Assembly: GCA_900320515.1 (NCBI GenBank)
Contig: ONSJ01000011.1
Coordinates: forward strand, 1-62,327
Origin: an uncultured Methanobrevibacter sp.
Lineage (GTDB): Archaea > Methanobacteriota > Methanobacteria > Methanobacteriales > Methanobacteriaceae
DNA length: 62,327 nt
Direction of reading: 5' to 3'
The translations under genes and the position numbers were made by a program. Positions 27,554 to 36,637 of this stretch are shown in pieces. The notes beneath the pieces were generated by a model. That model saw only the letters and a program-made list of their open reading frames with translations. It ran no database searches and was not told the DNA's origin. Within the stretch, counting starts at the first letter, position 1; every line of letters begins with the position of its first letter.

Positions 27554-28051
27554 TCAAATGTCCCATGCCTCATTTTCAGGGTCGTCCACATCGTCATAAA
27601 TCTCCTCAGCCCAATAATTATCGTCAAAATAATCATCGACTTCCTGGTTCAGACCCCAATTATGGTTATCGTAATATGTATACGGGTCAAAATTATTCTT
27701 GACATTAATGCTTTTGGTATTTGTGGTTTTCTTATAGTTGGAATCTCCCTTAAAGACCACCTTAACCTTGTAGTTGCCCACATCATATTTGACCCTGATT
27801 CCACTGTTGTATTGTTTGTAGGTCCACTTATAATTGCCGTCCTTATCGGTGATTGTATAATTAATCATTCCATTGGACCTGATTTCCCTGCCGTTCTTGT
27901 CGACCAATTTTATTACGATATATCCCTTATTCTTAATTACACAGTCGTCGGTTGATACCTTAACCTTTACCTTTTGCTTTGCTGTGACCGGACTTGCAAG
28001 CAGTATGCAGACTGCAAGTATTGCCAAAATGATGATGATTCTTTTGTTCAT
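27554..28051 (-). CDS. Secreted protein with one Ig-like repeat
   Basis: 165 aa. The signal peptide (IIIILAILAVCILLASPVTA) is followed by one Ig-like beta domain (DNGK-type pattern VDKNGREIRSNGMINYTI ... YKVKVVFKGDSNYKKTT) of the kind repeated in Methanobrevibacter adhesins, then an acidic, Tyr/Asp-rich tail. No anchor is visible. Its C-terminal tail resembles that of the protein at 28571-29284 (Tyr/Asp-rich, DDYFDD versus DIDDYLES). Confidence 0.55.
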   Translation of the reverse strand: MNKRIIIILAILAVCILLASPVTAKQKVKVKVSTDDCVIKNKGYIVIKLVDKNGREIRSNGMINYTITDKDGNYKWTYKQYNSGIRVKYDVGNYKVKVVFKGDSNYKKTTNTKSINVKNNFDPYTYYDNHNWGLNQEVDDYFDDNYWAEEIYDDVDDPENEAWDI

Positions 28052-28112
28052 GTTATTAAATTGTTACAAATACTATTTAAACATTGACACTAAAATATTA
28101 ATTAGTGATTTT

Positions 28113-28574
28113 ATGATTGAATACGACGATATAATTAAGGATTCACCATTCATTGCCAATCATCTGATTACCTTAATCAAGACTCATGATTTCTACATGA
28201 ACAAGCATATCAAAAGCGGAACTGACATTTTGCCCAGCCAATATTATATGCTGCTGTTTTTATATTATGAAATGGGCACAAACCAGTCAGATATCGCAAA
28301 GGCATGCCTGATGGACAGAAGCGGAGTTTCCAGAGCATTCAAAGAATTTGAGGAAAAAGGGCTGATTGTAAGGGAAATTGATGAGAAAAACAAAAGAGCC
28401 TATAAAATCACATTAACCGAAAAGGGAACTGAAACTGCAGAATTTCTGATTAGAAAAGAAAAGGAATGGGATGACATGATTTGCGATGAGCTGAACATCC
28501 CACGTGAGGAACTGCTAGAACTTCTTTCAGTCATTTCGCTGAAATCACTGGAATTCAACCGTGAAAAATTCTAA
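28113..28574 (+). CDS. MarR-family transcriptional regulator
   Basis: 153 aa winged-helix protein: SQYYMLLFLYYEMGTNQSDI, CLMDRSGVSRAFKEFEEKGL (recognition helix region) and IDEKNKRAYKITLTEKG (wing) are standard MarR features. Ligand unknown. ATG 28113 is chosen; the frame is open much further upstream but there it runs antisense to the secreted-protein gene. It overlaps the convergent gene by 4 bp. Confidence 0.8.
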   Translation: MIEYDDIIKDSPFIANHLITLIKTHDFYMNKHIKSGTDILPSQYYMLLFLYYEMGTNQSDIAKACLMDRSGVSRAFKEFEEKGLIVREIDEKNKRAYKITLTEKGTETAEFLIRKEKEWDDMICDELNIPREELLELLSVISLKSLEFNREKF

Positions 28575-29284
28575 TCATATCCTTCAGATTCCAAATAGTC
28601 ATCAATATCGTAATTGTCACCATATTCGTAATGGTCATAATATGCGCCGGGATCGGTTCTTGACAATGTGTATCTGTCAGGCACGACGGTGTGATAATGG
28701 CTGGAACCGCCATCATAACCGCTCGGATAGCTGTTGCTTGTTGTAGAGTAGGTTTGAATAAATTCGGAACGGTTCAAATTCAAAATCTCATACATCAATT
28801 TGGATTCTGAGCATTCGATATCATCACCGCCAACAATTATCCCGTAGACCGCATTCTTTTCATGGAAATTGACCAAAAAGCAGGTTCCGTTCATCGAAGA
28901 GACATAATCGGAAATATACATTGTCTTGTTCCTGCTTGAAATGTCCGGATAATCATCAGGTGAATCCTTCCACACGATTACATAACCCTTATGGCCAGAA
29001 GTATCAACATAGCTGATATTTTTCGCATTTTTCCAGCACAAATTAAAGTTTGAATCTGTCTTAAAATTTCCATCAGAGATGTCTTTTCTGTTTATTTCTG
29101 CACAACCTTTTAAAGTCGCAACCAAAGCATTGTCTCCACCAATATCCTCAACGATTTTGTCACTGTAAGTCGCTTCGGAAGGTGGGACGAGCAGATTGAT
29201 TGCAGAGCCTACAAAAAATGCAATCAGCAGCAATGCCACAAATAAACCGATCAGAATTACTCCAACTTTCTTGAGATTAGCCAT
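28571..29284 (-). CDS. Membrane-anchored exported protein of unknown function
   Basis: 237 aa. One N-terminal membrane anchor (VILIGLFVALLLIAFFVGSAI), then an extracellular domain with Cys residues (LKGCAEI, NLCWKN, GTCFLVN, DIECSES) and a Tyr/Asp/Gly-rich low-complexity tail. No family recognised. Confidence 0.5.
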   Translation of the reverse strand: MANLKKVGVILIGLFVALLLIAFFVGSAINLLVPPSEATYSDKIVEDIGGDNALVATLKGCAEINRKDISDGNFKTDSNFNLCWKNAKNISYVDTSGHKGYVIVWKDSPDDYPDISSRNKTMYISDYVSSMNGTCFLVNFHEKNAVYGIIVGGDDIECSESKLMYEILNLNRSEFIQTYSTTSNSYPSGYDGGSSHYHTVVPDRYTLSRTDPGAYYDHYEYGDNYDIDDYLESEGYD

Positions 29285-29422
29285 ATTATTATATTAACAC
29301 CTTAATAACATTTATACTTAATGGAAACAATATTATCAAATCACCCAAATATTCAAAAACAAAGTAAATATTGCTAATTGGCTTAAACAAGCTTTAAATT
29401 ATAGTTTGTTCAATTAATAGCT

Positions 29423-30676
29423 ATGATAGAATTAGTTATAGCATGTTTTATAGGAATAGCAATAGGAACTACAACAGGAATGATACCTGGCATACACGTC
29501 AATACCGCCGGAGCGATAATTTTTGCATCCTCCACATTCCTTTTGACGATAGTATCGCCGGAATTCCTATGTGTGCTCATGGTTTCGATGTCAATTGCCC
29601 ATGCGCTTATAGAATTTGTCCCCTCAATGCTTTTGGGAGTGCCTCAGGAGGGAACTGCAACATCAATACTTCCGGGACACCGTATGGTGCTTCAGGGCAG
29701 GTCAAAGGAAGTGATAAGAGTCGTTTCCGTCGGAGGATTCGGAGCAATAATCGTGACAATCCTGATGCTTCCGGTCTTTGCAATAGCCCTTCCGGTTCTG
29801 CATGACATATCAAAGCCCTATACATGGATAATACTTCTTGGAGCATCGATTTATCTTACACGCCACATGACTGGAAACTTCAGGGACTTTTTGTGGGCCA
29901 TTCTGCTCTTTGTGCTTTCGGGAGTTCTCGGCTGGATAATTTTCCAAACGCCGATATCTTCGGGAATCACACTGATGTGCACCTTTTCTGGGCTTTTCGG
30001 AATAAGCACTATACTTTTCAGCCTGAACGATTCCTCCACAATACCACATCAGAATCCATTCTACGAGCTCAACATCGATTACAACAAGTTCAAAAGCATT
30101 TTTGCAGGAGGGATAACCGGAGCGATTCTCGGCTTTCTTCCGGGCTTCGGACCGGCACAGGGAACGGTGATAGCACAGGCAGTGAGCGGCACAAACGACA
30201 ACAACGATGACGACACCGTCAATTTTCTGCTTGCAACATCAGGGCTGAACATTTCGGACTGCCTGTTTTCACTGATTGCAATCTACATCATAGGAAACCC
30301 CAGAAGCGGAATAGCCGTCTACATGTCCTATCTGATTTTTGAAATGGGCCTGAACCATCTGGCAATCTTCATTTTCGCCTCATTGATTGCAGTATCAGTC
30401 TCGTTGGTACTTTCCCTGAAACTGGGAGACTCATTTTCAAGGCTGATGGGCGGTGTGGACTACAAGAAGCTATCAATTGGAGTTATCATTCTCCAGATTG
30501 TGATACTGTACCTGTTTATCTTTTACTACAAGGCACCGGTATTTTACATGAGCCTGGCTTTGATTACCTCAACAGCAATGGGAATGCTTCCCCACTACAT
30601 TGGAATCGGTAAATCCCACCTGATGGGCGTTCTGATCATTCCTGCAATTGTTATCTACATGCAAATGTTTATTTAG
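29423..30676 (+). CDS. Tripartite tricarboxylate transporter TctA-like permease
   Basis: 417 aa, about twelve membrane helices. GTTTGMIPGIHVNTAGA and the symmetry-related GAILGFLPGFGPAQGTVIAQ are the paired TctA/DUF112 motifs. No binding protein (TctC) or small TctB is nearby, as is usual for the archaeal branch (COG1784), so the substrate is unknown. The ATG has no ribosome-binding site and lies about 24 bp after a TATA-like TTTAAATTATAG, so the mRNA may be leaderless. Confidence 0.75.
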   Translation: MIELVIACFIGIAIGTTTGMIPGIHVNTAGAIIFASSTFLLTIVSPEFLCVLMVSMSIAHALIEFVPSMLLGVPQEGTATSILPGHRMVLQGRSKEVIRVVSVGGFGAIIVTILMLPVFAIALPVLHDISKPYTWIILLGASIYLTRHMTGNFRDFLWAILLFVLSGVLGWIIFQTPISSGITLMCTFSGLFGISTILFSLNDSSTIPHQNPFYELNIDYNKFKSIFAGGITGAILGFLPGFGPAQGTVIAQAVSGTNDNNDDDTVNFLLATSGLNISDCLFSLIAIYIIGNPRSGIAVYMSYLIFEMGLNHLAIFIFASLIAVSVSLVLSLKLGDSFSRLMGGVDYKKLSIGVIILQIVILYLFIFYYKAPVFYMSLALITSTAMGMLPHYIGIGKSHLMGVLIIPAIVIYMQMFI

Positions 30677-30684
30677 GTGATTTG

Positions 30685-31389
30685 ATGAAAAGAATATTAT
30701 TAAACAAATTTGAAGAATATGAAAATATGAAAAAGAAAGATATTGAAGTAGATATTGGGAATTTTAGTCCAACTGTTGCTTTGCCATTGATTTACAATGA
30801 GAAGATTAATTTCAAAAAAATCGACTCTATTAGAAAAGTTAATGTGAATACTGACAATTCTGAAATAATATCAAATGAAATTTTAGAAGAATTAAACATC
30901 AATAACAACAACATTACCCCCATGAAATTTGTTTTTCATGAATTAATCTCTAATATCTATGACCATTCAAAATTTGAAAATGCTTACGTTATGGGTAAAA
31001 AAGATGGTAAATTCTATGAATTTGGATTCTTAGATGATGGCATAACCATACCTACTTCTTTAAAAAAGTTAAAATCTCCAATAAAAGATGATTGTGATGC
31101 AATTATCCAAGCAATAAATGGATTATCCAGTAAAAATGAATTAGGATATATTGAAAGAGGAACCGGATTAAATAACACAATAAATATTGTTACATCCGGG
31201 AGCAATGGTGAAGTATTAATTGTTTCAGGATGTGCATTAATCCATATATCAAATAATGACAACATCACTGCTAGAAAAATTCCTCGTGATTGTGTTAATG
31301 GAACATTAGTAAGTTTAAGAATGAATTTAGACTCAAAAATTGATATATATAAATATTTAAAACAAGTAAAATATGAATTGATAATATGA
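30685..31389 (+). CDS. HATPase_c-type ATP-binding protein (pairs with STAS-like protein)
   Basis: About 234 aa. KFVFHELISNIYDHSKF matches an N box, FGFLDDGITIP a G1-like box, and YIERGTGLNNTINIV a G2-like box of the GHKL ATPase fold, with no histidine-kinase dimerisation domain. This resembles anti-sigma-factor-like or signalling ATPases. It overlaps the following STAS-like gene by 4 bp. Base composition is clearly richer in A/T than the neighbours and the codons differ, which suggests transfer. Confidence 0.65.
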   Translation: MKRILLNKFEEYENMKKKDIEVDIGNFSPTVALPLIYNEKINFKKIDSIRKVNVNTDNSEIISNEILEELNINNNNITPMKFVFHELISNIYDHSKFENAYVMGKKDGKFYEFGFLDDGITIPTSLKKLKSPIKDDCDAIIQAINGLSSKNELGYIERGTGLNNTINIVTSGSNGEVLIVSGCALIHISNNDNITARKIPRDCVNGTLVSLRMNLDSKIDIYKYLKQVKYELII

Positions 31390-31652
31390 GTGAAATTGAA
31401 GTTTTTCTAAAAAAAGAAATCGGCACAGATTTAGGATCAAGACAAAAAATCGAAAAACTGTTCAAAGACTTTGATGAAAATGTTTCAAAAGTAATTATGA
31501 ATTTTGAAGGCATAGAATTCATGGGCCGTAGTTTCGCCCAAGAATATCTTAATCGGAAGCATATTGCCCCCTTTGAAGTTGTAGAAAAAAACATGCCTGA
31601 AGATATTGAAAAAATGTTTGAAATTATTCTAGAATTAAATAATAAATTATAA
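31386..31652 (+). CDS. STAS-like domain protein (DUF4325-like)
   Basis: 88 aa. SKVIMNFEGIEFMGRSFAQEYL matches the conserved strand-loop-helix of STAS/DUF4325 (the region that in SpoIIAA carries the phosphorylated Ser; here G-R-S-F). Overlapping ATGA with the ATPase gene means the two are translated together. Such ATPase/STAS-like pairs are widespread in accessory DNA of bacteria and archaea, but their function is not established. Confidence 0.65.
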   Translation: MSEIEVFLKKEIGTDLGSRQKIEKLFKDFDENVSKVIMNFEGIEFMGRSFAQEYLNRKHIAPFEVVEKNMPEDIEKMFEIILELNNKL

Positions 31653-32546
31653 CTAGATAACAATCACATTTTCCGCCATCTTTTCGGCCTTTTTAACTAT
31701 CTCTTCAACATCCACACCTGGGAATGCATCTATGACGCATAAATCAGCATCACCAAATTCCAAATCCTCAAATGCCACATTGAATATTTCATAGCCATCA
31801 GAAATGCCGTTTATTTCCAGATTGTTTTTCAGAGCCTCAATCATTTCGGGGTTGACATCATTGAAAATCACCTTTTCAAATCCGCATTTGAGCAGATAGA
31901 TTCCAAGGGCTCCAAGTCCGCACATGCCGTCAATTGCGGTTCCCTTTTTGATATTGTTATTGTTTATATAGTTGTGAAGCCTTACCAGCTTATCTTCGGT
32001 GGTCACTGCAACTTCGATGTGGTGTCTTGACTGTCTTTTGACCAGAACTATCTTTTCCTGAATCAGGGTTCTCATGACATTTATCTGGGTGTCATCCCCT
32101 TCAAGAATTTCAAAGTGGCTGATTTGTGAATCCTTATCCAACTGACCGACAGTGCTCTGAGGACTTCCCTTAAGGACACATTTGACCTCAGGAACTTCAT
32201 CGATCAATCTTGATGCCACATCCTTAGTAAAATCGGGATGCAACAATATCAGTGTCTTTTTTCCGATGAACTGAGGGTTCAGGCTGCTGTAGTAAAATCC
32301 GGACAGAGGCACGGGAGAGTTTCTTCTGAGAGTTGCCTTTTCAGGAACGATTCCCTCTTCAATCATGATTTTCAGAATATGGCTCATCACAATATCTAGT
32401 GGCCTTTTTCCGCATTCGCATCTCATATACTCCCCGTCGAGAATTTCAAAATCAATCAGGTCTTTCAATGGGGAAAATTTCTTTATTTGGACATCCCTGC
32501 ATTTTTCACATTCTTCAAGCGATTTGATTTTTTCATCGATTTCCAA
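31653..32546 (-). CDS. Class I SAM-dependent methyltransferase
   Basis: 297 aa. The C-terminal half is a Rossmann methyltransferase: GTAIDGMCGLGALGIYLLKC (motif I), VIFNDVNPEMIEALKNNLE (motif II), DLCVIDAFPGVD (motif IV region). The N-terminal half has paired Cys (EKCRD, CECGK) that may bind zinc. Substrate unknown. Start is TTG, 7 bases after GAGGTGG. Confidence 0.65.
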   Translation of the reverse strand: MEIDEKIKSLEECEKCRDVQIKKFSPLKDLIDFEILDGEYMRCECGKRPLDIVMSHILKIMIEEGIVPEKATLRRNSPVPLSGFYYSSLNPQFIGKKTLILLHPDFTKDVASRLIDEVPEVKCVLKGSPQSTVGQLDKDSQISHFEILEGDDTQINVMRTLIQEKIVLVKRQSRHHIEVAVTTEDKLVRLHNYINNNNIKKGTAIDGMCGLGALGIYLLKCGFEKVIFNDVNPEMIEALKNNLEINGISDGYEIFNVAFEDLEFGDADLCVIDAFPGVDVEEIVKKAEKMAENVIVI

Positions 32547-32614
32547 GATAAAACCACCTCAAAATTGCTTTAATGTTTAAATATTGTTCTATATCACTAA
32601 TAATGCTTTCAAAA

Positions 32615-32660
32615 GTAATAAAAACTTTATAAGTTAGTAATACTAATTAGTAACTATAAC
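32615..32660 (+). promoter_or_regulatory. Promoter of Tad-type genes with GTAATAC-containing palindrome
   Basis: ACTTTATAAG at about 32623-32632 is a TATA box. Directly downstream TTAGTAATACTAA (32634-32646) is a perfect palindrome containing the GTAATAC element seen at the nickel-related promoters. A single site close to the start point; weaker evidence than at the other loci. Confidence 0.4.
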
Positions 32661-32681
32661 TAAATCACCATGGTGAATGAT

Positions 32682-34106
32682 ATGAACAATGACATAATAC
32701 CACAATATGATGTAACAAAGCAAGAATACTCCCCCGAAGAGAAAGTCCTTTTGGGAGAAATGCGCGAGAACCTGGTTGACCTAGCCATATCAACTGGCGA
32801 AAACTTCCAGGTCAGTGAAGAGAAACTGTTAAATGACATAAAGAACTTTTTATCTTTAAGGTTAAGCGGAACACTTCAGGATAATGGAACCTCAAATGAA
32901 TATTTGGATAGGTTGTCACGAAAGTTCCTGAGGGACATCATCGGATATGGGGCAATTGACCCCCTGATTCAGGATGATGAGCTTGAGGAAATCATGATAA
33001 TCGGAACTTCAAAGCCCATATTCGTCTACCACAGGAAATATGGAATGATGAAGACAAACCTCCAGTTCAGAGATGAAGGCGAACTCAGAGACCTGATTGA
33101 TTCGATTGCAAGACAAATCAACAGAAGAATTGACCAGGAATCACCGATTCTTGATGGAAGGCTGATGGACGGCTCCAGAATCAATGCCACAATTCCTCCA
33201 GTTTCGGCTGACGGACCTTCACTCACCATACGGAAGTTCCGCAGAGACCCGCTGACCATCATCGATTTGATCAATTCAAGGACGATTTCTGTGGACCTGG
33301 CAGGATTTCTCTGGCTTTGCATCGACGGGCTTGGAGTCAAATCAGCAAATGCGATAATTTCAGGAGGAACAAGTTCCGGAAAGACAACTACATTAAATGC
33401 GCTTTCAGCATTCATCAATCCCAATGAGAGAATCATTACAATTGAAGATACTTTGGAGCTTCAGATTCCCCATGAACACGTCATCCGCATGGAAACACGG
33501 CCGGCCAATGTCGAGGGCAAGGGCGAGCTGACAATGAATGACCTTGTCAAGAATTCACTGAGGCAGCGCCCGGACAGAATCATTGTTGGAGAGGTCAGGG
33601 CCGATGAGGCAATCACCCTCTTCACTGCACTGAATACAGGACATTCAGGCTTTGGGACATTGCATTCAAATGATGCAAGGGAAACCATAACAAGACTTAC
33701 CAACGAACCGATGTCAGTTCCCGAAATAATGATTCAGGCAATCGATTTTATAATTATGCAGAACAGAATTTACACACCTTCGGGAGTTTCCTTTAGAAGA
33801 ATCAGCGAAGTCGCTGAAGTTGTCGGCATGGAGGAGGGCACTGTCCAGCTGAACAAGATATTCCAATGGAATCCCGAAAGGGACACCATCGACAATATCG
33901 GCATAACAAGCAATACTCTGCAACAGATTGCAAACCTGAGCGGAAAGTCAATCATCGAGCTTCAAAACGAGATTGAAAACAGAAAGCTGGTGTTGAGGCA
34001 CATGATAAATCAGAACATACGTTCCGTTGAAGGGGTCAACAGCGTTATAGAGCTGTATTATAAAAATCCTCAGAAGGTCCTGAACAGGATTATCCTAAAC
34101 GGGTGA
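32682..34106 (+). CDS. Type II/IV secretion system ATPase, TadA/CpaF-like
   Basis: About 474 aa. [18 protein letters not shown] is Walker [19 protein letters not shown] the Asp box, [17 protein letters not shown]alker B, and [14 protein letters not shown] the His box. It powers assembly or export of pilus-like filaments. ATG 32682 is preferred because GGTGA ends 5 bases before it; the ATG at 32670 lacks a site. It is followed by a single membrane platform gene, with no pilin recognised nearby. Confidence 0.85.
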   Translation: MNNDIIPQYDVTKQEYSPEEKVLLGEMRENLVDLAISTGENFQVSEEKLLNDIKNFLSLRLSGTLQDNGTSNEYLDRLSRKFLRDIIGYGAIDPLIQDDELEEIMIIGTSKPIFVYHRKYGMMKTNLQFRDEGELRDLIDSIARQINRRIDQESPILDGRLMDGSRINATIPPVSADGPSLTIRKFRRDPLTIIDLINSRTISVDLAGFLWLCIDGLGVKSANAIISGGTSSGKTTTLNALSAFINPNERIITIEDTLELQIPHEHVIRMETRPANVEGKGELTMNDLVKNSLRQRPDRIIVGEVRADEAITLFTALNTGHSGFGTLHSNDARETITRLTNEPMSVPEIMIQAIDFIIMQNRIYTPSGVSFRRISEVAEVVGMEEGTVQLNKIFQWNPERDTIDNIGITSNTLQQIANLSGKSIIELQNEIENRKLVLRHMINQNIRSVEGVNSVIELYYKNPQKVLNRIILNG

Positions 34107-34111
34107 TTGGC

Positions 34112-35008
34112 ATGTTTGACAGATTTTTCATAATAATCGGAGGAGGGGCATTATCCCTCATCAGCTTTTTTACCAACCTCTCATTTAAGGGGGAAAATGA
34201 AAATGCGGGCATTGATCCCGCAATGCTTGAAAAGTTAAACTTCGACATCAACACCAAACAGGCAAGGTATGAAACCCGCTTCGATAAATTGAGGGACGAC
34301 CTGCTTGAAATCCTTTTGAAAAGACATGTCATGGGATTAGTGATTATCGGATTTGTGGCGATATCATTTTTTACAGGTTTGGAAATCGGCGCAATGTATC
34401 TGGTTATAGTGATTATGGCCTACATCTTTCTAATGCAGTACCCTCACATGAAAGAGCAGAGAGGCTATTCTGACTTGAATCAGGAGCTTCCCTATGCGTT
34501 AAGGCATATGAGCATTGAGCTGAAAGCCGGAAGAGGACTGCACGATGCACTGATAACAATAAGAAACGCCAATTACGGATCCCTTTCAAGGGAGTTCAAC
34601 AGGGTTCTGGAAGAAATCAAGTTCGGAAAGTCAACTGAGGATTCCCTGCTTGAAATGTCCCACAGGGTCAAGTCCGAAGGCCTCACCCGGGCAATCCATC
34701 AGATTGTCGGAACGCTTAGAGTGGGAGGCAATCTGGCAGGCAGCCTGGAGATAATTGCAAAGGACATTTCCTTTGATATGCAGATAAAACTAAAAGAGTT
34801 CTCGCAGAAGCTGAACTCGTTCATATTGATTTATACGTTTATAGTCATACTGGCGCCGGTGATAAGCCTGATTATGCTTATGGCCGCATCAACGGTTATG
34901 GGTGATGTGATATCTTCAGAATTGTTATTTGTGATTTATGGAATATTTTTCCCAATGGTCGTGATGTTTATGGGACTGTTCATCAAAAAACTAGAGCCTA
35001 AAATTTGA
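34112..35008 (+). CDS. Type II secretion F-domain membrane platform, TadC-like
   Basis: About 298 aa. A soluble middle (GYSDLNQELPYALRHMSIEL ... GRGLHDAL ... VGGNLAGSLEIIAKDI) is the T2SSF domain, between two pairs of membrane helices. It is the inner-membrane partner of the ATPase. The start ATG 34112 follows GGTGA, which overlaps the ATPase stop. Only one F-domain gene is present, where bacterial Tad systems have two. Confidence 0.8.
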   Translation: MFDRFFIIIGGGALSLISFFTNLSFKGENENAGIDPAMLEKLNFDINTKQARYETRFDKLRDDLLEILLKRHVMGLVIIGFVAISFFTGLEIGAMYLVIVIMAYIFLMQYPHMKEQRGYSDLNQELPYALRHMSIELKAGRGLHDALITIRNANYGSLSREFNRVLEEIKFGKSTEDSLLEMSHRVKSEGLTRAIHQIVGTLRVGGNLAGSLEIIAKDISFDMQIKLKEFSQKLNSFILIYTFIVILAPVISLIMLMAASTVMGDVISSELLFVIYGIFFPMVVMFMGLFIKKLEPKI

Positions 35009-35015
35009 AGAAGGG

Positions 35016-35732
35016 TTAGAATATTGATTCAAACCCTTTTGATGCAAGCAATCCTGCAAAGTCGCCTTCCTTATCCATGACAATGTTTCCTTTGGAGTAT
35101 TGGTCGAGTGCAGCATTCACCATTGAAGATTTAACATTAGGATTGCTTGAAGCCGCTTTTGCAGCAGCCTTAACAACGCCCATCACTGCATCTCCTCTGG
35201 ATACACCACTGTTTCCATCTTCACGGATGATGTCGATCCCACTTGCATTTGTAGTTTTCCCGTTGATTTCCAATGGCCCTGCAGCGGAAAGGATCGCATC
35301 AAGAGCCTGACTGTTAATGGCCACAACGGAATCTATTTTGGTGTTAGTGCGGTATTCGACTATTTCCTTTGCATACTGCAAACCCTTTTCATTGTCAGCA
35401 TCCCAAAATGCATCGTGAAGAAGAAGCGCTGACCCCGCACCCTGATCCTGCGCTTCTTTAGGTTCGGAAGCTGTAGGATGTGTCATGTCACCAGGATAGA
35501 AAGGAGTGTAATTTTTAAGAGTACCATTCTCCAAATTGATGATGAATGCCATATCACAAGCACCCATTCCTGGCCTGCTTTCACTCTCATCAATTGCACA
35601 TACCAGGATATTCCTATTTCCCTGAGTAAGCACGCTTTCATGTCCTAAGAATAGCGCTCCTGCAATAACTGCTATCAATCCTATTAGAATAACAACAAGT
35701 ATTACGATAATAAGTCTTCTTGTCCTATCCAT
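35016..35732 (-). CDS. Membrane-anchored exported protein, DUF4012
   Basis: 238 aa. N-terminal anchor (LIIVILVVILIGLIAVIAGALF), then an external domain: NILVCAIDESESRPGMGACD, NGTLKNYTPFYPGDMTHP and DSVVAINSQALDAILSAAGP match DUF4012, which is related to LytR-type wall-transferase folds. A role in the cell envelope is likely; function unproven. Convergent with the TadC-like gene. Confidence 0.65.
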   Translation of the reverse strand: MDRTRRLIIVILVVILIGLIAVIAGALFLGHESVLTQGNRNILVCAIDESESRPGMGACDMAFIINLENGTLKNYTPFYPGDMTHPTASEPKEAQDQGAGSALLLHDAFWDADNEKGLQYAKEIVEYRTNTKIDSVVAINSQALDAILSAAGPLEINGKTTNASGIDIIREDGNSGVSRGDAVMGVVKAAAKAASSNPNVKSSMVNAALDQYSKGNIVMDKEGDFAGLLASKGFESIF

Positions 35733-35824
35733 GATAATTACCTACGTTAATTTGATATTTTTTAAAGCATATTATAATTAAAATTTCATTATAAATATAG
35801 TTATGTATTAAGAGAATTGAAAAA

Positions 35825-36119
35825 AAAATAATAAAAGGATAGTGAAATTAAATATGGAGTCCATATTTAATTTCTGAGAGTAGTTATATGCTTTTTATCT
35901 AAAATAGATAATAAATTGGTGTTTTTTGGTTGAGGAGAGTTAAACACCAATTCGTGTTTTTTGGGAAATTTTTGGCAGAAGATTTCCCGGGCGCCAAATT
36001 AGAGAAATTGTGAAAAATCTAATTTGACAGATTTTTTATATTTTGGAGATTGTATTATTATCGACTGATAATATGTTTTGTTAAGTGAAAATTTAGGTAT
36101 GCCTAAATTTATGTCACTT
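35825..36119 (-). ncRNA. Predicted metal-regulated structured small RNA, copy 1
   Basis: The 1.0-kb gap holds no convincing ORF, but the minus strand reads as an RNA gene. A TATA box (CTTTATATAC, 36150-36141) predicts a start near 36119. Hairpins follow at 36083-36119 (DtxR-type box as stem), 36056-36073, 35995-36026, 35963-35988, 35914-35952, 35895-35911 and 35844-35874. The 35914-35952 hairpin has an 11-bp stem and loop containing CUCUCCUC. The last is a perfect 14-bp stem followed by a U-rich tract, that is, a terminator. The only AUG lies in the terminator hairpin. Strand and ends are inferred. Confidence 0.6.
36092..36107. promoter_or_regulatory. DtxR-type box, downstream of small RNA 1 start
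   Basis: TTTAGGTATGCCTAAA, perfect palindrome, at about +12 to +27 of the predicted minus-strand transcript. It sits inside a wider inverted repeat (AAGTGA at 36083-36088 and TCACTT at 36114-36119), so in RNA it would also form a 5' hairpin. Confidence 0.7.
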
Positions 36120-36162
36120 GTATAAAAGTAGGTCATCATAGTATATAAAGGTTTCGGTAATT

Positions 36163-36178
36163 TTTAGGTAAACCTAAA
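36163..36178. promoter_or_regulatory. DtxR-type box, upstream of small RNA 1 promoter
   Basis: TTTAGGTAAACCTAAA, perfect palindrome, at about -44 to -59. On the minus strand it is followed by CCGAAA (BRE-like) and the TATA box, so the two boxes bracket the core promoter as expected for strong repression. Confidence 0.7.
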
Positions 36179-36279
36179 TTTTTTTACACTATGATGTTTA
36201 AAAATTAACACGTGTTATATAAAAGTAGATCAACATGATATTTAAATATTTTGGATGACCAAAAAAATATTCGGATTTC

Positions 36280-36578
36280 AAAAAAATCAATAAAAAGGTA
36301 GGTGAAATTAAATATGAAATCCATATTTAATTTCTGAGAGTAGTTATATCTGTTCATCTAAAATAGATAATAAATTGGTGTTTTTGGTTGAGGAGAGTTA
36401 AACACCAATTCGTGTTTTTTTCGGGAAATATTGGCAGAAGATTTCCCTTGTATTAAATTAGAAAATTGTGAAAAGCTAATTTAATACCAAATATTTATAT
36501 TTTGGAGATTGTATTATTATTGACTAATAATATGTTTTGTTAAGTGAAAATTTAGGTATGCCTAAATTTATGTCACTT
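36280..36578 (-). ncRNA. Predicted metal-regulated structured small RNA, copy 2
   Basis: Paralogue of the RNA at 35825-36119 with the same order of elements. TATA is at about 36609-36600, predicted start near 36578. Hairpins: 36515-36532, 36450-36487 (12-bp stem, stronger than in copy 1), 36423-36447 (GGGAAAT/ATTTCCC), 36373-36410 (loop with CUCUCCUC, identical core) and terminator 36304-36334 (13-bp stem) followed by U-rich sequence. The loops CUUCUGCCAA and AACUCUCCUCAACC are the same in both copies while linkers differ. Confidence 0.6.
36551..36566. promoter_or_regulatory. DtxR-type box, downstream of small RNA 2 start
   Basis: TTTAGGTATGCCTAAA, identical to the box at 36092 and in the equivalent position relative to the promoter of copy 2. 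Confidence 0.7.
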
Positions 36579-36621
36579 GTATAAAAGTAGGTCATCATAG
36601 TATATAAAGGTTTTGGTAATT

Positions 36622-36637
36622 TTTAGGTAAATCTAAA
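36622..36637. promoter_or_regulatory. DtxR-type box, upstream of small RNA 2 promoter (one mismatch)
   Basis: TTTAGGTAAATCTAAA, one base off perfect symmetry compared with the copy 1 site. It precedes the BRE/TATA region on the minus strand, so copy 2 may be somewhat less tightly controlled. Confidence 0.6.

Noticed and set aside
27449..27955. 168-codon plus-strand ORF opposite the Ig-like secreted protein
   Set aside because: Composition is odd (many Ile/Val runs from antisense reading); the minus strand has a clear signal peptide and Ig-like domain.
35954..36013. 19-codon plus-strand ORF in RNA copy 1, GTG start after GAGGAG
   Set aside because: The frame is not kept in copy 2, where an extra base and an early stop break it, whereas hairpins are kept. 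RNA interpretation on the minus strand is better.
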